From an uncultured Bacteroides sp. (GTDB taxonomy: Bacteria > Bacteroidota > Bacteroidia > Bacteroidales > Bacteroidaceae), in the NCBI RefSeq assembly GCF_959029255.1, contig NZ_CAUFUE010000007.1, positions 100,738 through 164,737 of the forward strand: a stretch of DNA of 64,000 nucleotides, given 5' to 3'. Both the position numbers and the translations under genes were made by a program. The notes beneath the pieces were generated by a model that saw nothing but the letters and a program-made list of their open reading frames with translations, was not told the origin of the DNA and made no database searches. Shown here one piece after another: positions 17,782 through 26,828 of the stretch; positions within the stretch are counted from its first letter, which is position 1; every line of letters begins with the position of its first letter.

Positions 17782-17811
17782 ATCAGTCCGGCAAATATTT
17801 GTCGGACTGAT
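17782..17811 (+). terminator. Strong hairpin between peptide and GLPGLI genes
   Basis: ATCAGTCCGGCAAAT (17782-17796) and ATTTGTCGGACTGAT (17797-17811) form a 15-bp palindrome with one G-U pair (the innermost bases would form the loop), followed by ATTTTAAATT. It begins 12 nt after the peptide stop codon and should end most transcripts or protect the short peptide mRNA. Confidence 0.72.
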
Positions 17812-17830
17812 ATTTTAAATTAAGAAAAAC

Positions 17831-18646
17831 ATGAAACAGTTCATAATTTTATACATAGTAATATTATTGATTCCTATATATCTGTTTGCACAGGACAAAC
17901 CATTTATGGAATGTCATTATGCAGAATCCTACAAAGACAATCTCCTGGAAAAAGAAAAGATACGTCAGGACGAAATGATACTTCGAATCAGTAAGAGTTC
18001 ATCTGAATTTTTCAGTCTTTGGAGAAGAAGCAGGCAACAATTGCAAGACAGCATGTTGGCAAAAGGGGCATCGCTGGGCGATATAATAAATGCAAGGGAT
18101 AAAATAAAGTATCCTATCAGCATGCAATTCTATACCATTTATAAGAATTATCCGCAAAAGGGAATACTGACGCATACGGACAAGCTATTTGAACATTTTT
18201 ATCTCTACTCAGAGAAAATGCAATGCCCGGAATGGAAAATAGAAAATGAGAAAAGAACTTTAGCTGGATATAGCTGCCAGAAAGCAGTAGCGACTTTTCT
18301 GGGAAGAAAATGGATAGCATGGTTTACTCCTGACATACCCGTACAAGAGGGTCCTTGGAAATTATGGGGATTACCCGGATTGATAATACAAGCGGAAGAT
18401 GCGGATAAAGACTATTCATTTACATGTATCGAAATAAAAAAAATAGACGGAACACCCATAAACATCCCTAAAAAGAACTATATAAAATGTGATAAAGCAA
18501 AATATATCAAGGAGTTGACCGAATCAGAAGAAAATAAAGAAGCTTTTGTGAGAAAACAAGGAGGATTCGTACCTATTCCCGTTGGAGAAAATGGGAAATC
18601 CGGTTCTGCTTTCCCAAAAACAAAATTCAACTATCTGGAAAGATAA
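17831..18646 (+). CDS. GLPGLI family protein
   Basis: Exported protein of about 270 residues in a family defined by a GLPGLI motif, here residues 180-185 in GPWKLWGLPGLIIQAED. A signal peptide is present (1-21, IYLFAQ). The motif AWFTPDIPVQEGPWKLWG before it and YSFTCIEIKK after it are characteristic. Family function is unknown; members commonly sit next to TonB-receptor-like outer membrane proteins, as here (the next gene starts 11 bp downstream). Cysteines at MECHYAE, QCPEW, GYSCQKA, FTCIEI and IKCDKA are notable in this otherwise Cys-poor setting and may allow disulfide or metal chemistry. It is in a unit with the 57-aa peptide and the outer membrane protein. Confidence 0.93.
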   Translation: MKQFIILYIVILLIPIYLFAQDKPFMECHYAESYKDNLLEKEKIRQDEMILRISKSSSEFFSLWRRSRQQLQDSMLAKGASLGDIINARDKIKYPISMQFYTIYKNYPQKGILTHTDKLFEHFYLYSEKMQCPEWKIENEKRTLAGYSCQKAVATFLGRKWIAWFTPDIPVQEGPWKLWGLPGLIIQAEDADKDYSFTCIEIKKIDGTPINIPKKNYIKCDKAKYIKELTESEENKEAFVRKQGGFVPIPVGENGKSGSAFPKTKFNYLER

Positions 18647-18657
18647 AAAACAACTGT

Positions 18658-21297
18658 ATGAGGAGAATCGGATTATTTTTTTTATGTATAGTGAGCGTTA
18701 TGCAACTGTATGCACAAAGCAAGTACACCGGGATTGTTGTTGAACAGAAAAACAACAATCCGCTTGAAACTGTATCCGTCTCTTTACTTTCAGCAGATAG
18801 CAGTATCATTAACTATACTTATACAAATGCAAAAGGTGTTTTTGAGATTGAAACGGTAAGGTCTCCCCGCTTCCTGTCTTTCTCGTCAATGGGTTACAGA
18901 CGAATGTTTTTACCAATATCTTCTTTCAGGAATGGAATGACAGTAACATTGGAAGAAGCCCCCATACAGATAAGGGAAGTAAAGGTAACCAGTCAACGCA
19001 TCAGGCAAGTAAAAGACACGCTGACCTATACCGTTAGCGGATTTAGAATGCCGCAAGACAGAAGCATAGAAGATGTGCTGAAGAAGATTCCGGGGATTGA
19101 GGTAGAAGCAAACGGAACAATCAAGTTCCAAGATAAAGCTATCAGTAATTTCTATATTGAAGGCATGAATCTTTTGGAAGGGAAATATACCTTAGCCAGC
19201 AAAAACATTCCTGCCAACATGGTGAAAGAAGTACAGGTGTTGCAATCCCACCAGCCAATAGCCGCACTACGCGGAAAGTCGTTCAGTGACAATGCCGCTT
19301 TGAACCTGACCCTGTCCAATGGCGCGAAGAACCGTATCGTCAAATTGTTTGACCTCGGTGCAGGAGCAGGACATCACCCGGATTTTCTATGGGACAATCG
19401 CTTACTTGGAATGATATTCGGGAAGGACATGCAAAACCTGACCATGTACAAAAACAATAATACCGGAAAGGATATAGCAGCAGAAATTGTTCCGCTCACG
19501 TATAACCGGTTAATCAGCCAAACGACCAATGACAATGAAGAAAACTTCTTTTCTTCTTCCGCTTCGCAAGCCGGTGGCGTAGATCCCGAACGGTATCTTT
19601 TCAACAATGCTCACTTGATTGCCGTCAACCATCTGTATAAACCTAATAAGAAAACCGACTTACGGTTGCAACTAAGTGCCCTGCATGATGAAACAACTGC
19701 AAACCATCAGTCCTCGACCACTTATTTCTACCCTTCTCAAACCATCATCATTGACGAACAAGAAGAATATGCCGGACAAGAGAATAGGGGTGAAGGGGAA
19801 TTGACATACCAGCTCAATGACAGTTCCGTCTTCATTAAAAACACTCTAAAAGGTACAATCGGCTTATACAAAAGCAGCCTCGACTTAATTGTAAACAATG
19901 AAAAAAGCAGGGAGCGGATACATCCACAGAGAAAATACCTGCAAAACAGGTTTGAGTTGATAAAAAACTTCGGAAACCGCACTCTTTCAGTCTACACGGA
20001 TAATGCCTACACGGAATTACCCCAATACATGACCGTTTCGCCGGGGCTCTATGAAAACATATTAAATGAAGGACAGGTCTATGAGAGTTTCAGACAAAAC
20101 GCGAAATTAAGGGCTTTCCAGTCGGATACCTACAGCTATTTCCAACATAAGCTTAGCGGTATTTATCTTAAATACAAAACGGGGGTTACATTTTCCAACC
20201 GAACCATTACATCTGACCTCCAGATAGACAATGCATCTGCTGACAATTCCAAATTCAGCAATGATGTACGCCTGACAATGACTAAACTTTATTTAGAACC
20301 GAGTTTCAACTTTCAGAATTATTACTGGAAAATCCAATTAGGCATACCGCTCGCATATCATCATTCCACGCTGAACTATAAAATTCCACAGAATGAACAG
20401 CTTCGTAAGAGCCGTTTTATGCCTACACCGAAGTTGAACATTGCCTATGAAATAAATTCCTATTGGACTGTCAACGCTTCTTCCCTATACTCATATTCCG
20501 AACCGGACATCTACAACCTTTATGCCAACTATCTGTTTTCCTCCTATCGGTCGGCATCAGCATTCGAACCCCAACTTACTTATAATACAAGCTGGGTCAA
20601 TTCATTGAGATTACGTTTCAACAATCCGTTGACGGGACTCTTCATCAGCATAAGTGGATTTTATACATTGAATTGGCAGGATATAATATACGGGTATGAG
20701 AATAGCGATATGATTTTATCGCTATGCAAAACTTACCATCATCCTTATACAAGCTACGTTTCCGGTGCCAGAAGCCGGATATCAAAAACATTTGCATGGA
20801 GCAAATTATTTATGGCGGTGAATGCCAATTATTCCCAAAGAGGAAATAAGATACTTCTTGAAAATCAACTTACTTCTTCTACTACCCAAAACGTCATCCT
20901 AGGCTTTGAATATTCCTTGCAACCCTGGCGCTATATAAATGTAGAGGGTAGCAGTTCGGCTTCTTACATGAAAAGTTTATTAAAATACGAAGGTGGTACC
21001 CCGGTAGAGGCATGGCATTTCAAGCATAAATTGGACATTAATCTTATCTTTTCCTCACAATGGAGAGCAAAGCTTGGCAATTCTCTTTCGCATGACAATA
21101 AAAACAAACAAGCCACTTATTTCGCTGATGCCTCCCTGACTTTTTCACATCGATTGTTTGACATAGAGGCCAGTGTGCACAATCTGTTTAACCATTCGCA
21201 CCTTGACAATATATATATTGACAACCTAACCGAACAATATACAAGCCATACTTTACGCCCACGAGAATTCATGATAAAAGTGATGTTCTCTTTCTAA
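18658..21297 (+). CDS. TonB-receptor-like outer membrane beta-barrel protein (GLPGLI partner)
   Basis: Large outer membrane protein of 879 aa. After a signal peptide (about 1-19) come a carboxypeptidase-regulatory-like domain (YTGIVVEQKNNNPLETVSVS, 22-105), a plug-like domain (VKDTLTYTVSGFRMPQDRSI, KKIPGIEVEANGTIKFQDK, about 125-225) and a barrel with many aromatic amphipathic strands ending LRPREFMIKVMFSF with a C-terminal Phe. It belongs to the carboxypeptidase-like/TonB-dependent class that lacks a SusD partner and travels with GLPGLI genes. Possible roles are peptide or metal-complex transport; substrate is not readable. No SusD follows: metG comes next after a 218-bp gap with its own promoter. 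Confidence 0.9.
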   Translation: MRRIGLFFLCIVSVMQLYAQSKYTGIVVEQKNNNPLETVSVSLLSADSSIINYTYTNAKGVFEIETVRSPRFLSFSSMGYRRMFLPISSFRNGMTVTLEEAPIQIREVKVTSQRIRQVKDTLTYTVSGFRMPQDRSIEDVLKKIPGIEVEANGTIKFQDKAISNFYIEGMNLLEGKYTLASKNIPANMVKEVQVLQSHQPIAALRGKSFSDNAALNLTLSNGAKNRIVKLFDLGAGAGHHPDFLWDNRLLGMIFGKDMQNLTMYKNNNTGKDIAAEIVPLTYNRLISQTTNDNEENFFSSSASQAGGVDPERYLFNNAHLIAVNHLYKPNKKTDLRLQLSALHDETTANHQSSTTYFYPSQTIIIDEQEEYAGQENRGEGELTYQLNDSSVFIKNTLKGTIGLYKSSLDLIVNNEKSRERIHPQRKYLQNRFELIKNFGNRTLSVYTDNAYTELPQYMTVSPGLYENILNEGQVYESFRQNAKLRAFQSDTYSYFQHKLSGIYLKYKTGVTFSNRTITSDLQIDNASADNSKFSNDVRLTMTKLYLEPSFNFQNYYWKIQLGIPLAYHHSTLNYKIPQNEQLRKSRFMPTPKLNIAYEINSYWTVNASSLYSYSEPDIYNLYANYLFSSYRSASAFEPQLTYNTSWVNSLRLRFNNPLTGLFISISGFYTLNWQDIIYGYENSDMILSLCKTYHHPYTSYVSGARSRISKTFAWSKLFMAVNANYSQRGNKILLENQLTSSTTQNVILGFEYSLQPWRYINVEGSSSASYMKSLLKYEGGTPVEAWHFKHKLDINLIFSSQWRAKLGNSLSHDNKNKQATYFADASLTFSHRLFDIEASVHNLFNHSHLDNIYIDNLTEQYTSHTLRPREFMIKVMFSF

Positions 21298-21462
21298 AAT
21301 TTGTATCACACTTATTTTGAATTCTGCTTTCACTGAAAAGTAATACGTATATGATATGAAACTCAATAAATGATGAGTAACCTTCGCGTTGGAGCAGACC
21401 AATGTGAAGGCAATCTTCGTTTTTATGTCCATATATACTGTTCGTATTTAACAGAAAACCGT

Positions 21463-21470
21463 TATCTTTG
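21463..21470 (+). promoter_or_regulatory. -7 box of metG
   Basis: TATCTTTG 46 nt before the chosen metG ATG at 21516. A weak -33 (TTCG, 21441-21444) lies 18 nt upstream. The longest open frame starts at an ATG (21468) that overlaps this box, so the later ATG is preferred. Confidence 0.6.
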
Positions 21471-21515
21471 CACATCCTAAAAGCGTTCATAACAAAAGAG
21501 ATACATAATAACACA

Positions 21516-23558
21516 ATGGAAAAGAAATTCAAACGTACCACCGTGACATCGGCACTGCCGTATGCAAACGGTCCTGTGCATATCGGACACCTGGCCGGGG
21601 TTTATGTTCCCGCAGATATCTATGTCCGCTACCTGAGACTGAAAAAGGAAGAGGTTGTATTCATCGGAGGCTCTGATGAACACGGAGTACCTATCACTAT
21701 ACGCGCCAAGAAAGAGGGCATCACCCCGCAGGATGTGGTAGACCGTTATCATACGCTCATCAAGAAGTCTTTCGAGGATTTCGGTATTTCATTTGATGTG
21801 TATAGCCGTACGACTTCAAAGACCCATCACGACACGGCTTCCGATTTCTTCCGTAAGTTGTACGACAAAGGTGAGTTCATTGAAAAAACCAGCATGCAGT
21901 ATTATGACGAGGAAGCAAAAACGTTCCTTGCCGACCGATATATCACCGGCGAATGCCCTCATTGCCACGCAGAAGGCGCATACGGCGACCAATGTGAGAA
22001 ATGTGGAACCAGCCTCAGCCCCACAGACCTGATTAACCCCAAGAGTGCCATCAGCGGAAGTGAACCCGTGATGCGCGAAACGAAGCACTGGTATCTGCCG
22101 CTGGACAAGCACGAAGGATGGCTGCGCCAATGGATTCTGGAAGACCACAAGGAGTGGCGTCCCAATGTATACGGCCAGTGCAAAAGTTGGCTCGACATGG
22201 GTTTGCAACCGCGTGCCGTGAGCCGTGACCTTGACTGGGGTATTCCCGTGCCCGTAGAAGGTGCCGAAGGCAAAGTGCTTTATGTATGGTTTGATGCGCC
22301 TATCGGTTACATCAGCAATACGAAAGAGCTGCTACCCGATTCCTGGGAAAAATGGTGGAAAGACCCTGAAACACGTCTTGTACACTTCATCGGAAAGGAT
22401 AATATCGTGTTCCATTGCATCGTATTTCCTGCCATGCTGAAAGCTGAAGGGAGCTATATCCTGCCGGATAATGTACCGAGCAACGAATTCCTGAATCTGG
22501 AAGGGGATAAGATTTCCACTTCCCGCAACTGGGCTGTATGGTTGCACGAATATTTGCAGGACTTCCCCGGAAAGCAGGATGTATTGCGCTATGTGCTTAC
22601 CGCCAACGCTCCGGAAACAAAGGACAATGACTTTACCTGGAAAGACTTCCAGGCACGCAATAATAATGAACTGGTAGCTGTATATGGTAACTTCGTGAAC
22701 CGTGCCTTGCAACTGACTAAGAAGTACTTCGACAGTGTGGTTCCCGCCGCAGGCGAACTGAACGATTACGACAAGGAGACTCTCAAAGAGTTTGCCGACG
22801 TAAAAGCCGAAGTAGAGAAGTTGCTCGACGTATTCAAGTTCCGCGATGCCCAGAAAGAAGCCATGAACCTGGCGCGTATAGGTAATAAATACCTTGCAGA
22901 CACCGAGCCTTGGAAGCTTGCCAAGACAGATATGTCGCGTGTTGCCACCATCCTGAATATCTCTTTGCAGTTGGTAGCCAATCTTGCCATCGCCTTTGAA
23001 CCGTTCTTGCCGTTCAGCAGCGAGAAACTGCGCAAGATGCTGAACATGGATAACTTCGACTGGGCAGAATTGGGTCATACCGATTTGCTTCCCGCCGGAC
23101 ACAAGCTGGCAGAACCGGAATTATTGTTCGAGAAGATTGAAGACGATGTTATCCAGGCACAGGTAGACAAGCTGCTCGCTACAAAGAAAGCCAATGAGGC
23201 AGCCGGTTACAAGGCAAATCCCATCAAGCCTACCATCTCTTTTGAGGAGTTCGAGAAACTGGATATCCGTGTAGGTACCATATTGGAGTGTGAGGCTGTT
23301 CCTAAAATGAAGAAGCTGCTGAAATTCAAGATTGCCGACGGACTGGAAAACCGTACCATCGTAAGCGGTATTGCCCAACACTATCAGCCCGAGGAGTTGA
23401 TAGGCAAACAAGTATTGTTCATCGCCAACCTGGCTCCCCGACAATTCAAGAACGGACTGGTGAGCGAGGGAATGATTCTTTCTGCCGAGAACTATGACGG
23501 CGCACTGGCTGTGACTTCATTGCTGAAAGAGGTGAAGCCGGGTAGCGAAGTGAAGTAA
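21516..23558 (+). CDS. metG: Methionine--tRNA ligase
   Basis: Class I aminoacyl-tRNA synthetase that charges tRNA-Met in the cytoplasm. The 680-aa chain starting MEKKFKRTTVTSALPYANG shows the HIGH motif (HIGHLAG), a zinc knuckle (CPHCHAEGAYGDQCEKCG), the KMSKS-type loop as KISTS in LEGDKISTSRNWAVW, the anticodon-binding helical domain (about 380-540) and a C-terminal tRNA-binding/dimerisation domain (FEEFEKLDIRVGTILECEAV, residues 575-680), the long form common in Bacteroidota. The start at 21516 is chosen because the earlier in-frame ATG overlaps the -7 promoter box. It stands directly before the glycan assembly locus (10 bp to the flippase gene), so those genes may be read from its promoter. 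Confidence 0.98.
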   Translation: MEKKFKRTTVTSALPYANGPVHIGHLAGVYVPADIYVRYLRLKKEEVVFIGGSDEHGVPITIRAKKEGITPQDVVDRYHTLIKKSFEDFGISFDVYSRTTSKTHHDTASDFFRKLYDKGEFIEKTSMQYYDEEAKTFLADRYITGECPHCHAEGAYGDQCEKCGTSLSPTDLINPKSAISGSEPVMRETKHWYLPLDKHEGWLRQWILEDHKEWRPNVYGQCKSWLDMGLQPRAVSRDLDWGIPVPVEGAEGKVLYVWFDAPIGYISNTKELLPDSWEKWWKDPETRLVHFIGKDNIVFHCIVFPAMLKAEGSYILPDNVPSNEFLNLEGDKISTSRNWAVWLHEYLQDFPGKQDVLRYVLTANAPETKDNDFTWKDFQARNNNELVAVYGNFVNRALQLTKKYFDSVVPAAGELNDYDKETLKEFADVKAEVEKLLDVFKFRDAQKEAMNLARIGNKYLADTEPWKLAKTDMSRVATILNISLQLVANLAIAFEPFLPFSSEKLRKMLNMDNFDWAELGHTDLLPAGHKLAEPELLFEKIEDDVIQAQVDKLLATKKANEAAGYKANPIKPTISFEEFEKLDIRVGTILECEAVPKMKKLLKFKIADGLENRTIVSGIAQHYQPEELIGKQVLFIANLAPRQFKNGLVSEGMILSAENYDGALAVTSLLKEVKPGSEVK

Positions 23559-23567
23559 ACGGCAATT

Positions 23568-25019
23568 ATGATGAATGATTCATCATTGAAAGAGAAAACA
23601 GCGAAAGGATTATTCTGGGGTGGATTGGGCAACGGTGCCATGCAACTGTTGAATCTCACTTTCGGAATATTCCTTGCAAGGCTGTTATCTACCACCGACT
23701 ACGGTATGGTAGCGGTACTTACCATCTTTTCAGCTACGGCAAGCATCTTTTCGGAAAGCGGTTTTATACTGGCGCTTGTCAACAAGAAAAAGGTGAATCA
23801 TGATGATTACAACGCCGTTTTTTGGTTCAACATCACAATAGGAGCGGCTCTTTATGCGCTACTCTTTTTCTGCGCACCATTCATAGCCGATTTTTACCAC
23901 ACCCCTAAACTTATTCCATTAGCACGCTTTCAGTTTCTGAGTTTCTTTATAGGTAGTTTCGGGACAGCTCCCATGGCATACCTTTTCCGAAACCTCATGG
24001 TGAAAGAACGTAGCCAGATACAGATAGCCGCCATGATTATCTCAGGCACAGCGGGTGTCACCTGCGCCTTCAACGGCTGGGGTTATTGGGGTATCGCCTT
24101 GCAAACGGTACTCTACACCACTTCCACCAGTGTATTGCTGTGGATACGCTCTCCCTGGCATCCGGACTTTTCTTTCCGATTGCGTGCCCTGCGCGAGTTA
24201 CTTCCCTTCAGCATCAAGCAATTGCTCACCACAATCTTTACACACATCAACAACAATATCTTTTCGGCACTGCTAGGCCGTTTCTATACCATTCAAGAAG
24301 CAGGCTACTACTCGCAGGGAAGCAAATGGACAACGATGGGTTATTCCACTATCTTCGGGATGATAAACAGCGTGGGACAACCCGTATTCAGAGAAGCCTC
24401 GACTGACAAAGAGCGCTTAAAACATATCTTCCGTAAGTTGATGCGCTTCACGGCTTTCATCAGTTTCCCCGCCATGCTGGGGCTGGGCATCGTTTCCCAC
24501 GAGCTCATCGCCATCACCATCACCGAAAAGTGGTTACCTTGTGTGCCTATCATGCAGATACTGTGCGTATGGGGAGCATTCATGCCCATCTCGGCACTCT
24601 ACTCCAATTTGATGAACAGTATAGGACGCCCTGATATCTATATGTGGAATACTATCGCACTCGGCTTTTTCCAACTGCTGTGTGTATGGGTCAGTTATCC
24701 ATACGGGCTGAATACCATGCTGATAACCTATACCTCCGCCAATATCCTTTGGCTGTTGATATGGCATTACTTCGCCTATAAGCATATAGGCATCCCTCTA
24801 CTTGACATATTAAAAGACATCATGCCCTACCTTTTCCTATCGATAGCAGTCATGTACTGCACCAGCCTAATAGCAAGCTACGTAGAAAACCTCTACCTTT
24901 CATTATTGGTAAAGATAACTTTAGCCGCCTCGCTTTACATATTCTTCCTATGGAGCCTGAAATCAACTGTATTCAAAGAAAGCGTACAATATTTATTTAA
25001 AAAGAAGACTATCAAATGA
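23568..25019 (+). CDS. Wzx-type lipid-linked oligosaccharide flippase (PST family)
   Basis: Inner-membrane flippase of the MOP superfamily that moves lipid-linked glycans to the periplasm. The 483-aa chain has about 12-14 hydrophobic helices and the polysaccharide-transporter N-terminus: SLKEKTAKGLFWGGLGNGAM, then LLSTTDYGMVAVLTIFSATA and FSESGFILALVNKKKVNHDD; the central FSIKQLLTTIFTHINNNIFS and YYSQGSKWTTM are typical of the WzxC/PST branch. It begins 10 bp after metG and overlaps the following glycosyltransferase gene by 4 bp (ATGA), so these are co-translated. No Wzy polymerase or chain-length regulator is visible in the locus, which points to a short oligosaccharide. Confidence 0.92.
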   Translation: MMNDSSLKEKTAKGLFWGGLGNGAMQLLNLTFGIFLARLLSTTDYGMVAVLTIFSATASIFSESGFILALVNKKKVNHDDYNAVFWFNITIGAALYALLFFCAPFIADFYHTPKLIPLARFQFLSFFIGSFGTAPMAYLFRNLMVKERSQIQIAAMIISGTAGVTCAFNGWGYWGIALQTVLYTTSTSVLLWIRSPWHPDFSFRLRALRELLPFSIKQLLTTIFTHINNNIFSALLGRFYTIQEAGYYSQGSKWTTMGYSTIFGMINSVGQPVFREASTDKERLKHIFRKLMRFTAFISFPAMLGLGIVSHELIAITITEKWLPCVPIMQILCVWGAFMPISALYSNLMNSIGRPDIYMWNTIALGFFQLLCVWVSYPYGLNTMLITYTSANILWLLIWHYFAYKHIGIPLLDILKDIMPYLFLSIAVMYCTSLIASYVENLYLSLLVKITLAASLYIFFLWSLKSTVFKESVQYLFKKKTIK

Positions 25020-26287
25020 AAATATTACTATTCACGCAAGATATCACCGTACGGAATTTCCCTCAAAAATACAATACAGGTTTCTCACTGATGGTGGCGC
25101 AAATAGCTTCAGCCCTCACTGCTGAAGAAGCGGATGTCTATGTCTCATCTTCTTCACTAACCAATGATACCACTGAAATATATTCAGAAACAGGAGAAAA
25201 GCAATTTACCTTGCTGGGCAGGAAAATAAGATATCTGTTCCGATACCTCAGATTGAAAGATGTACCCCGCGCTGTGCGCCATGCCTTTTCAGCCCATAAG
25301 ATACCCATATCTTATCGCATCAAACTGCTGAAATATACCCTTAGTATCGGTTTTGCCGTACATCTGATACGGAAAATCAATCCCGATGTAATCTTCATCC
25401 ACTCTATCGGTCCTGAAGTATTACCTTTTATATCTGCTTCTTTACAGACAAAGAAACCGTTCGTAATAGCTTTGCATGGCATATTCAGCCCGGGCAACGA
25501 ACATAATCTCCCCACACAGGCAGAGACACGGGTATTGCCCCAATTGATTTTAGCAGGAATACCTGTCACAGTTGTAGGCAGTGGAATGCGTAAAAAACTG
25601 TTAGAGTTCTGTCATCGGAACGAATGCGCAAATATCCATGTAATACCGAATGCCCTAAATATAGAAGAGCCCCCGACACACGCAACCAACGATATTCTTT
25701 GGGAAAAAAGATATCGTATACTCGCCATCGGGAATTTGAGCAGGCAAAAGAATCAATTGCAACTGCTCCGAGCTTTCGCATTATTGCCTGAAGAAATCCG
25801 AGCTAATGGGCAGCTATGCCTGATAGGGCATGACTCATTAAATGGAGAGTTACAAAAAGAAGCTGTAGAACTGGGAATTGATAGCGCCTGTATCTTCACC
25901 GGCAACCTGCCGCATGGAGAAGTATTCCGTTGGATAAAAGATGCCGGAGTTGTGGCTCTGGCAAGCAAAAACGAAGGCTTTGGTCTTTCCATTATTGAAG
26001 CGTACCATTACGGGGTACCTGCTGTATGCTTTGACCATCTGTATGCATTCGAAGATTTTTACCATGAAAAATGCACGATAGCGATTCACAAAGACAGTGA
26101 CGCAGCAGTGGCGCAAGCACTTGAAAAAGCCTTGACCCAAGTATGGGACAAAGAATTCATTCGAACTTTTGCCAAGCGTTTCAGTAATCACGCCATGGCT
26201 TCCTCTTACCTCGGCGTTTTACAACAGACCCATCCGTCCACCTTAACGGAACAGGCATTCAATAGACAGGTAGACAAATATCTATAA
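25016..26287 (+). CDS. Glycosyltransferase family 4 protein
   Basis: Retaining GT-B glycosyltransferase, probably acting at the cytoplasmic face on a lipid-linked oligosaccharide. In the 423-aa chain the C-terminal GT1 domain is clear: RILAIGNLSRQKNQLQLLRA, CIFTGNLPHGEVFRWIKDAG and the E-x7-E nucleotide-sugar motif in SKNEGFGLSIIEAYHYGVP. The N-terminal domain (MKILLFTQDITVRNFPQKYN, KPFVIALHGIFSPGNEHN) is as expected for GT4. Donor and acceptor are unknown. It overlaps the flippase gene by 4 bp and converges, with only 6 bp between stops, on the phosphatase gene of the nonulosonic acid operon. Confidence 0.92.
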   Translation: MKILLFTQDITVRNFPQKYNTGFSLMVAQIASALTAEEADVYVSSSSLTNDTTEIYSETGEKQFTLLGRKIRYLFRYLRLKDVPRAVRHAFSAHKIPISYRIKLLKYTLSIGFAVHLIRKINPDVIFIHSIGPEVLPFISASLQTKKPFVIALHGIFSPGNEHNLPTQAETRVLPQLILAGIPVTVVGSGMRKKLLEFCHRNECANIHVIPNALNIEEPPTHATNDILWEKRYRILAIGNLSRQKNQLQLLRAFALLPEEIRANGQLCLIGHDSLNGELQKEAVELGIDSACIFTGNLPHGEVFRWIKDAGVVALASKNEGFGLSIIEAYHYGVPAVCFDHLYAFEDFYHEKCTIAIHKDSDAAVAQALEKALTQVWDKEFIRTFAKRFSNHAMASSYLGVLQQTHPSTLTEQAFNRQVDKYL

Positions 26288-26293
26288 TATCTA

Positions 26294-26791
26294 TCACAGA
26301 AACTTATTGATTGTACTTTCCAACACCCCATTATCAGCCAGCAACTTTTCCACAAATTCACGAAAAGCGCCATAACCGCCATGTGCGGTTGTCACATAGT
26401 TCACTTCACGTTTTACGTATTCAGGGGTATTAGCGGGAGAAGCACTGTAACCAACCAAACGCAATAACGGCAAATCATTCAAATCGTCACCGATAAAAGC
26501 CACTTCACTCAAAGCGATGCCCAGCTCACGGCAAAGCTCCACAGCCTGCGCCACCTTATCCTTTACTCCCAAATAACAATAATTTATTTTCAGCTTATCA
26601 GCGCGCTTCTGAACAATCTGGGTATTCTCGCCGGTCATTATAGCTACAGGTATACCCAGTTCACGCAGAAAAATCACTCCCCAACCATCTTTTACGGAAA
26701 AGCGCTTCATCACATCACCTTCAGCGGTGTAATACATTCCACCGTCAGTCCACACGCCATCTATATCAGTAATCACTAATTTCGGTAACAT
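26294..26791 (-). CDS. KdsC-like HAD phosphatase, probable KDN-9-phosphate phosphatase
   Basis: Small C0-type HAD phosphatase of 165 aa. Motif I is DIDGVWTDGG (Asp9 nucleophile, Asp11), motif II AIMTGENTQIVQKRADKLKI, motif III Lys of GVKDKVAQ and motif IV FIGDDLNDLPLLRLVGYS. KDO-8-phosphate phosphatase (KdsC) is the classical relative. Its place in an operon with a NeuB-type synthase and a CMP-sugar-synthetase-like gene argues for a nine-carbon sugar acid instead; B. thetaiotaomicron has a characterised KDN-9-phosphate phosphatase of nearly the same length next to such genes (from memory, BT1713-BT1715). So the likely reaction is KDN-9-P to KDN plus phosphate. It is the last gene of the four-gene operon. 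Confidence 0.86.
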   Translation of the reverse strand: MLPKLVITDIDGVWTDGGMYYTAEGDVMKRFSVKDGWGVIFLRELGIPVAIMTGENTQIVQKRADKLKINYCYLGVKDKVAQAVELCRELGIALSEVAFIGDDLNDLPLLRLVGYSASPANTPEYVKREVNYVTTAHGGYGAFREFVEKLLADNGVLESTINKFL

Positions 26792-26828
26792 AAGATTCTA
26801 TTTTCTAAGTTCGCAAGTTCGTACAACT

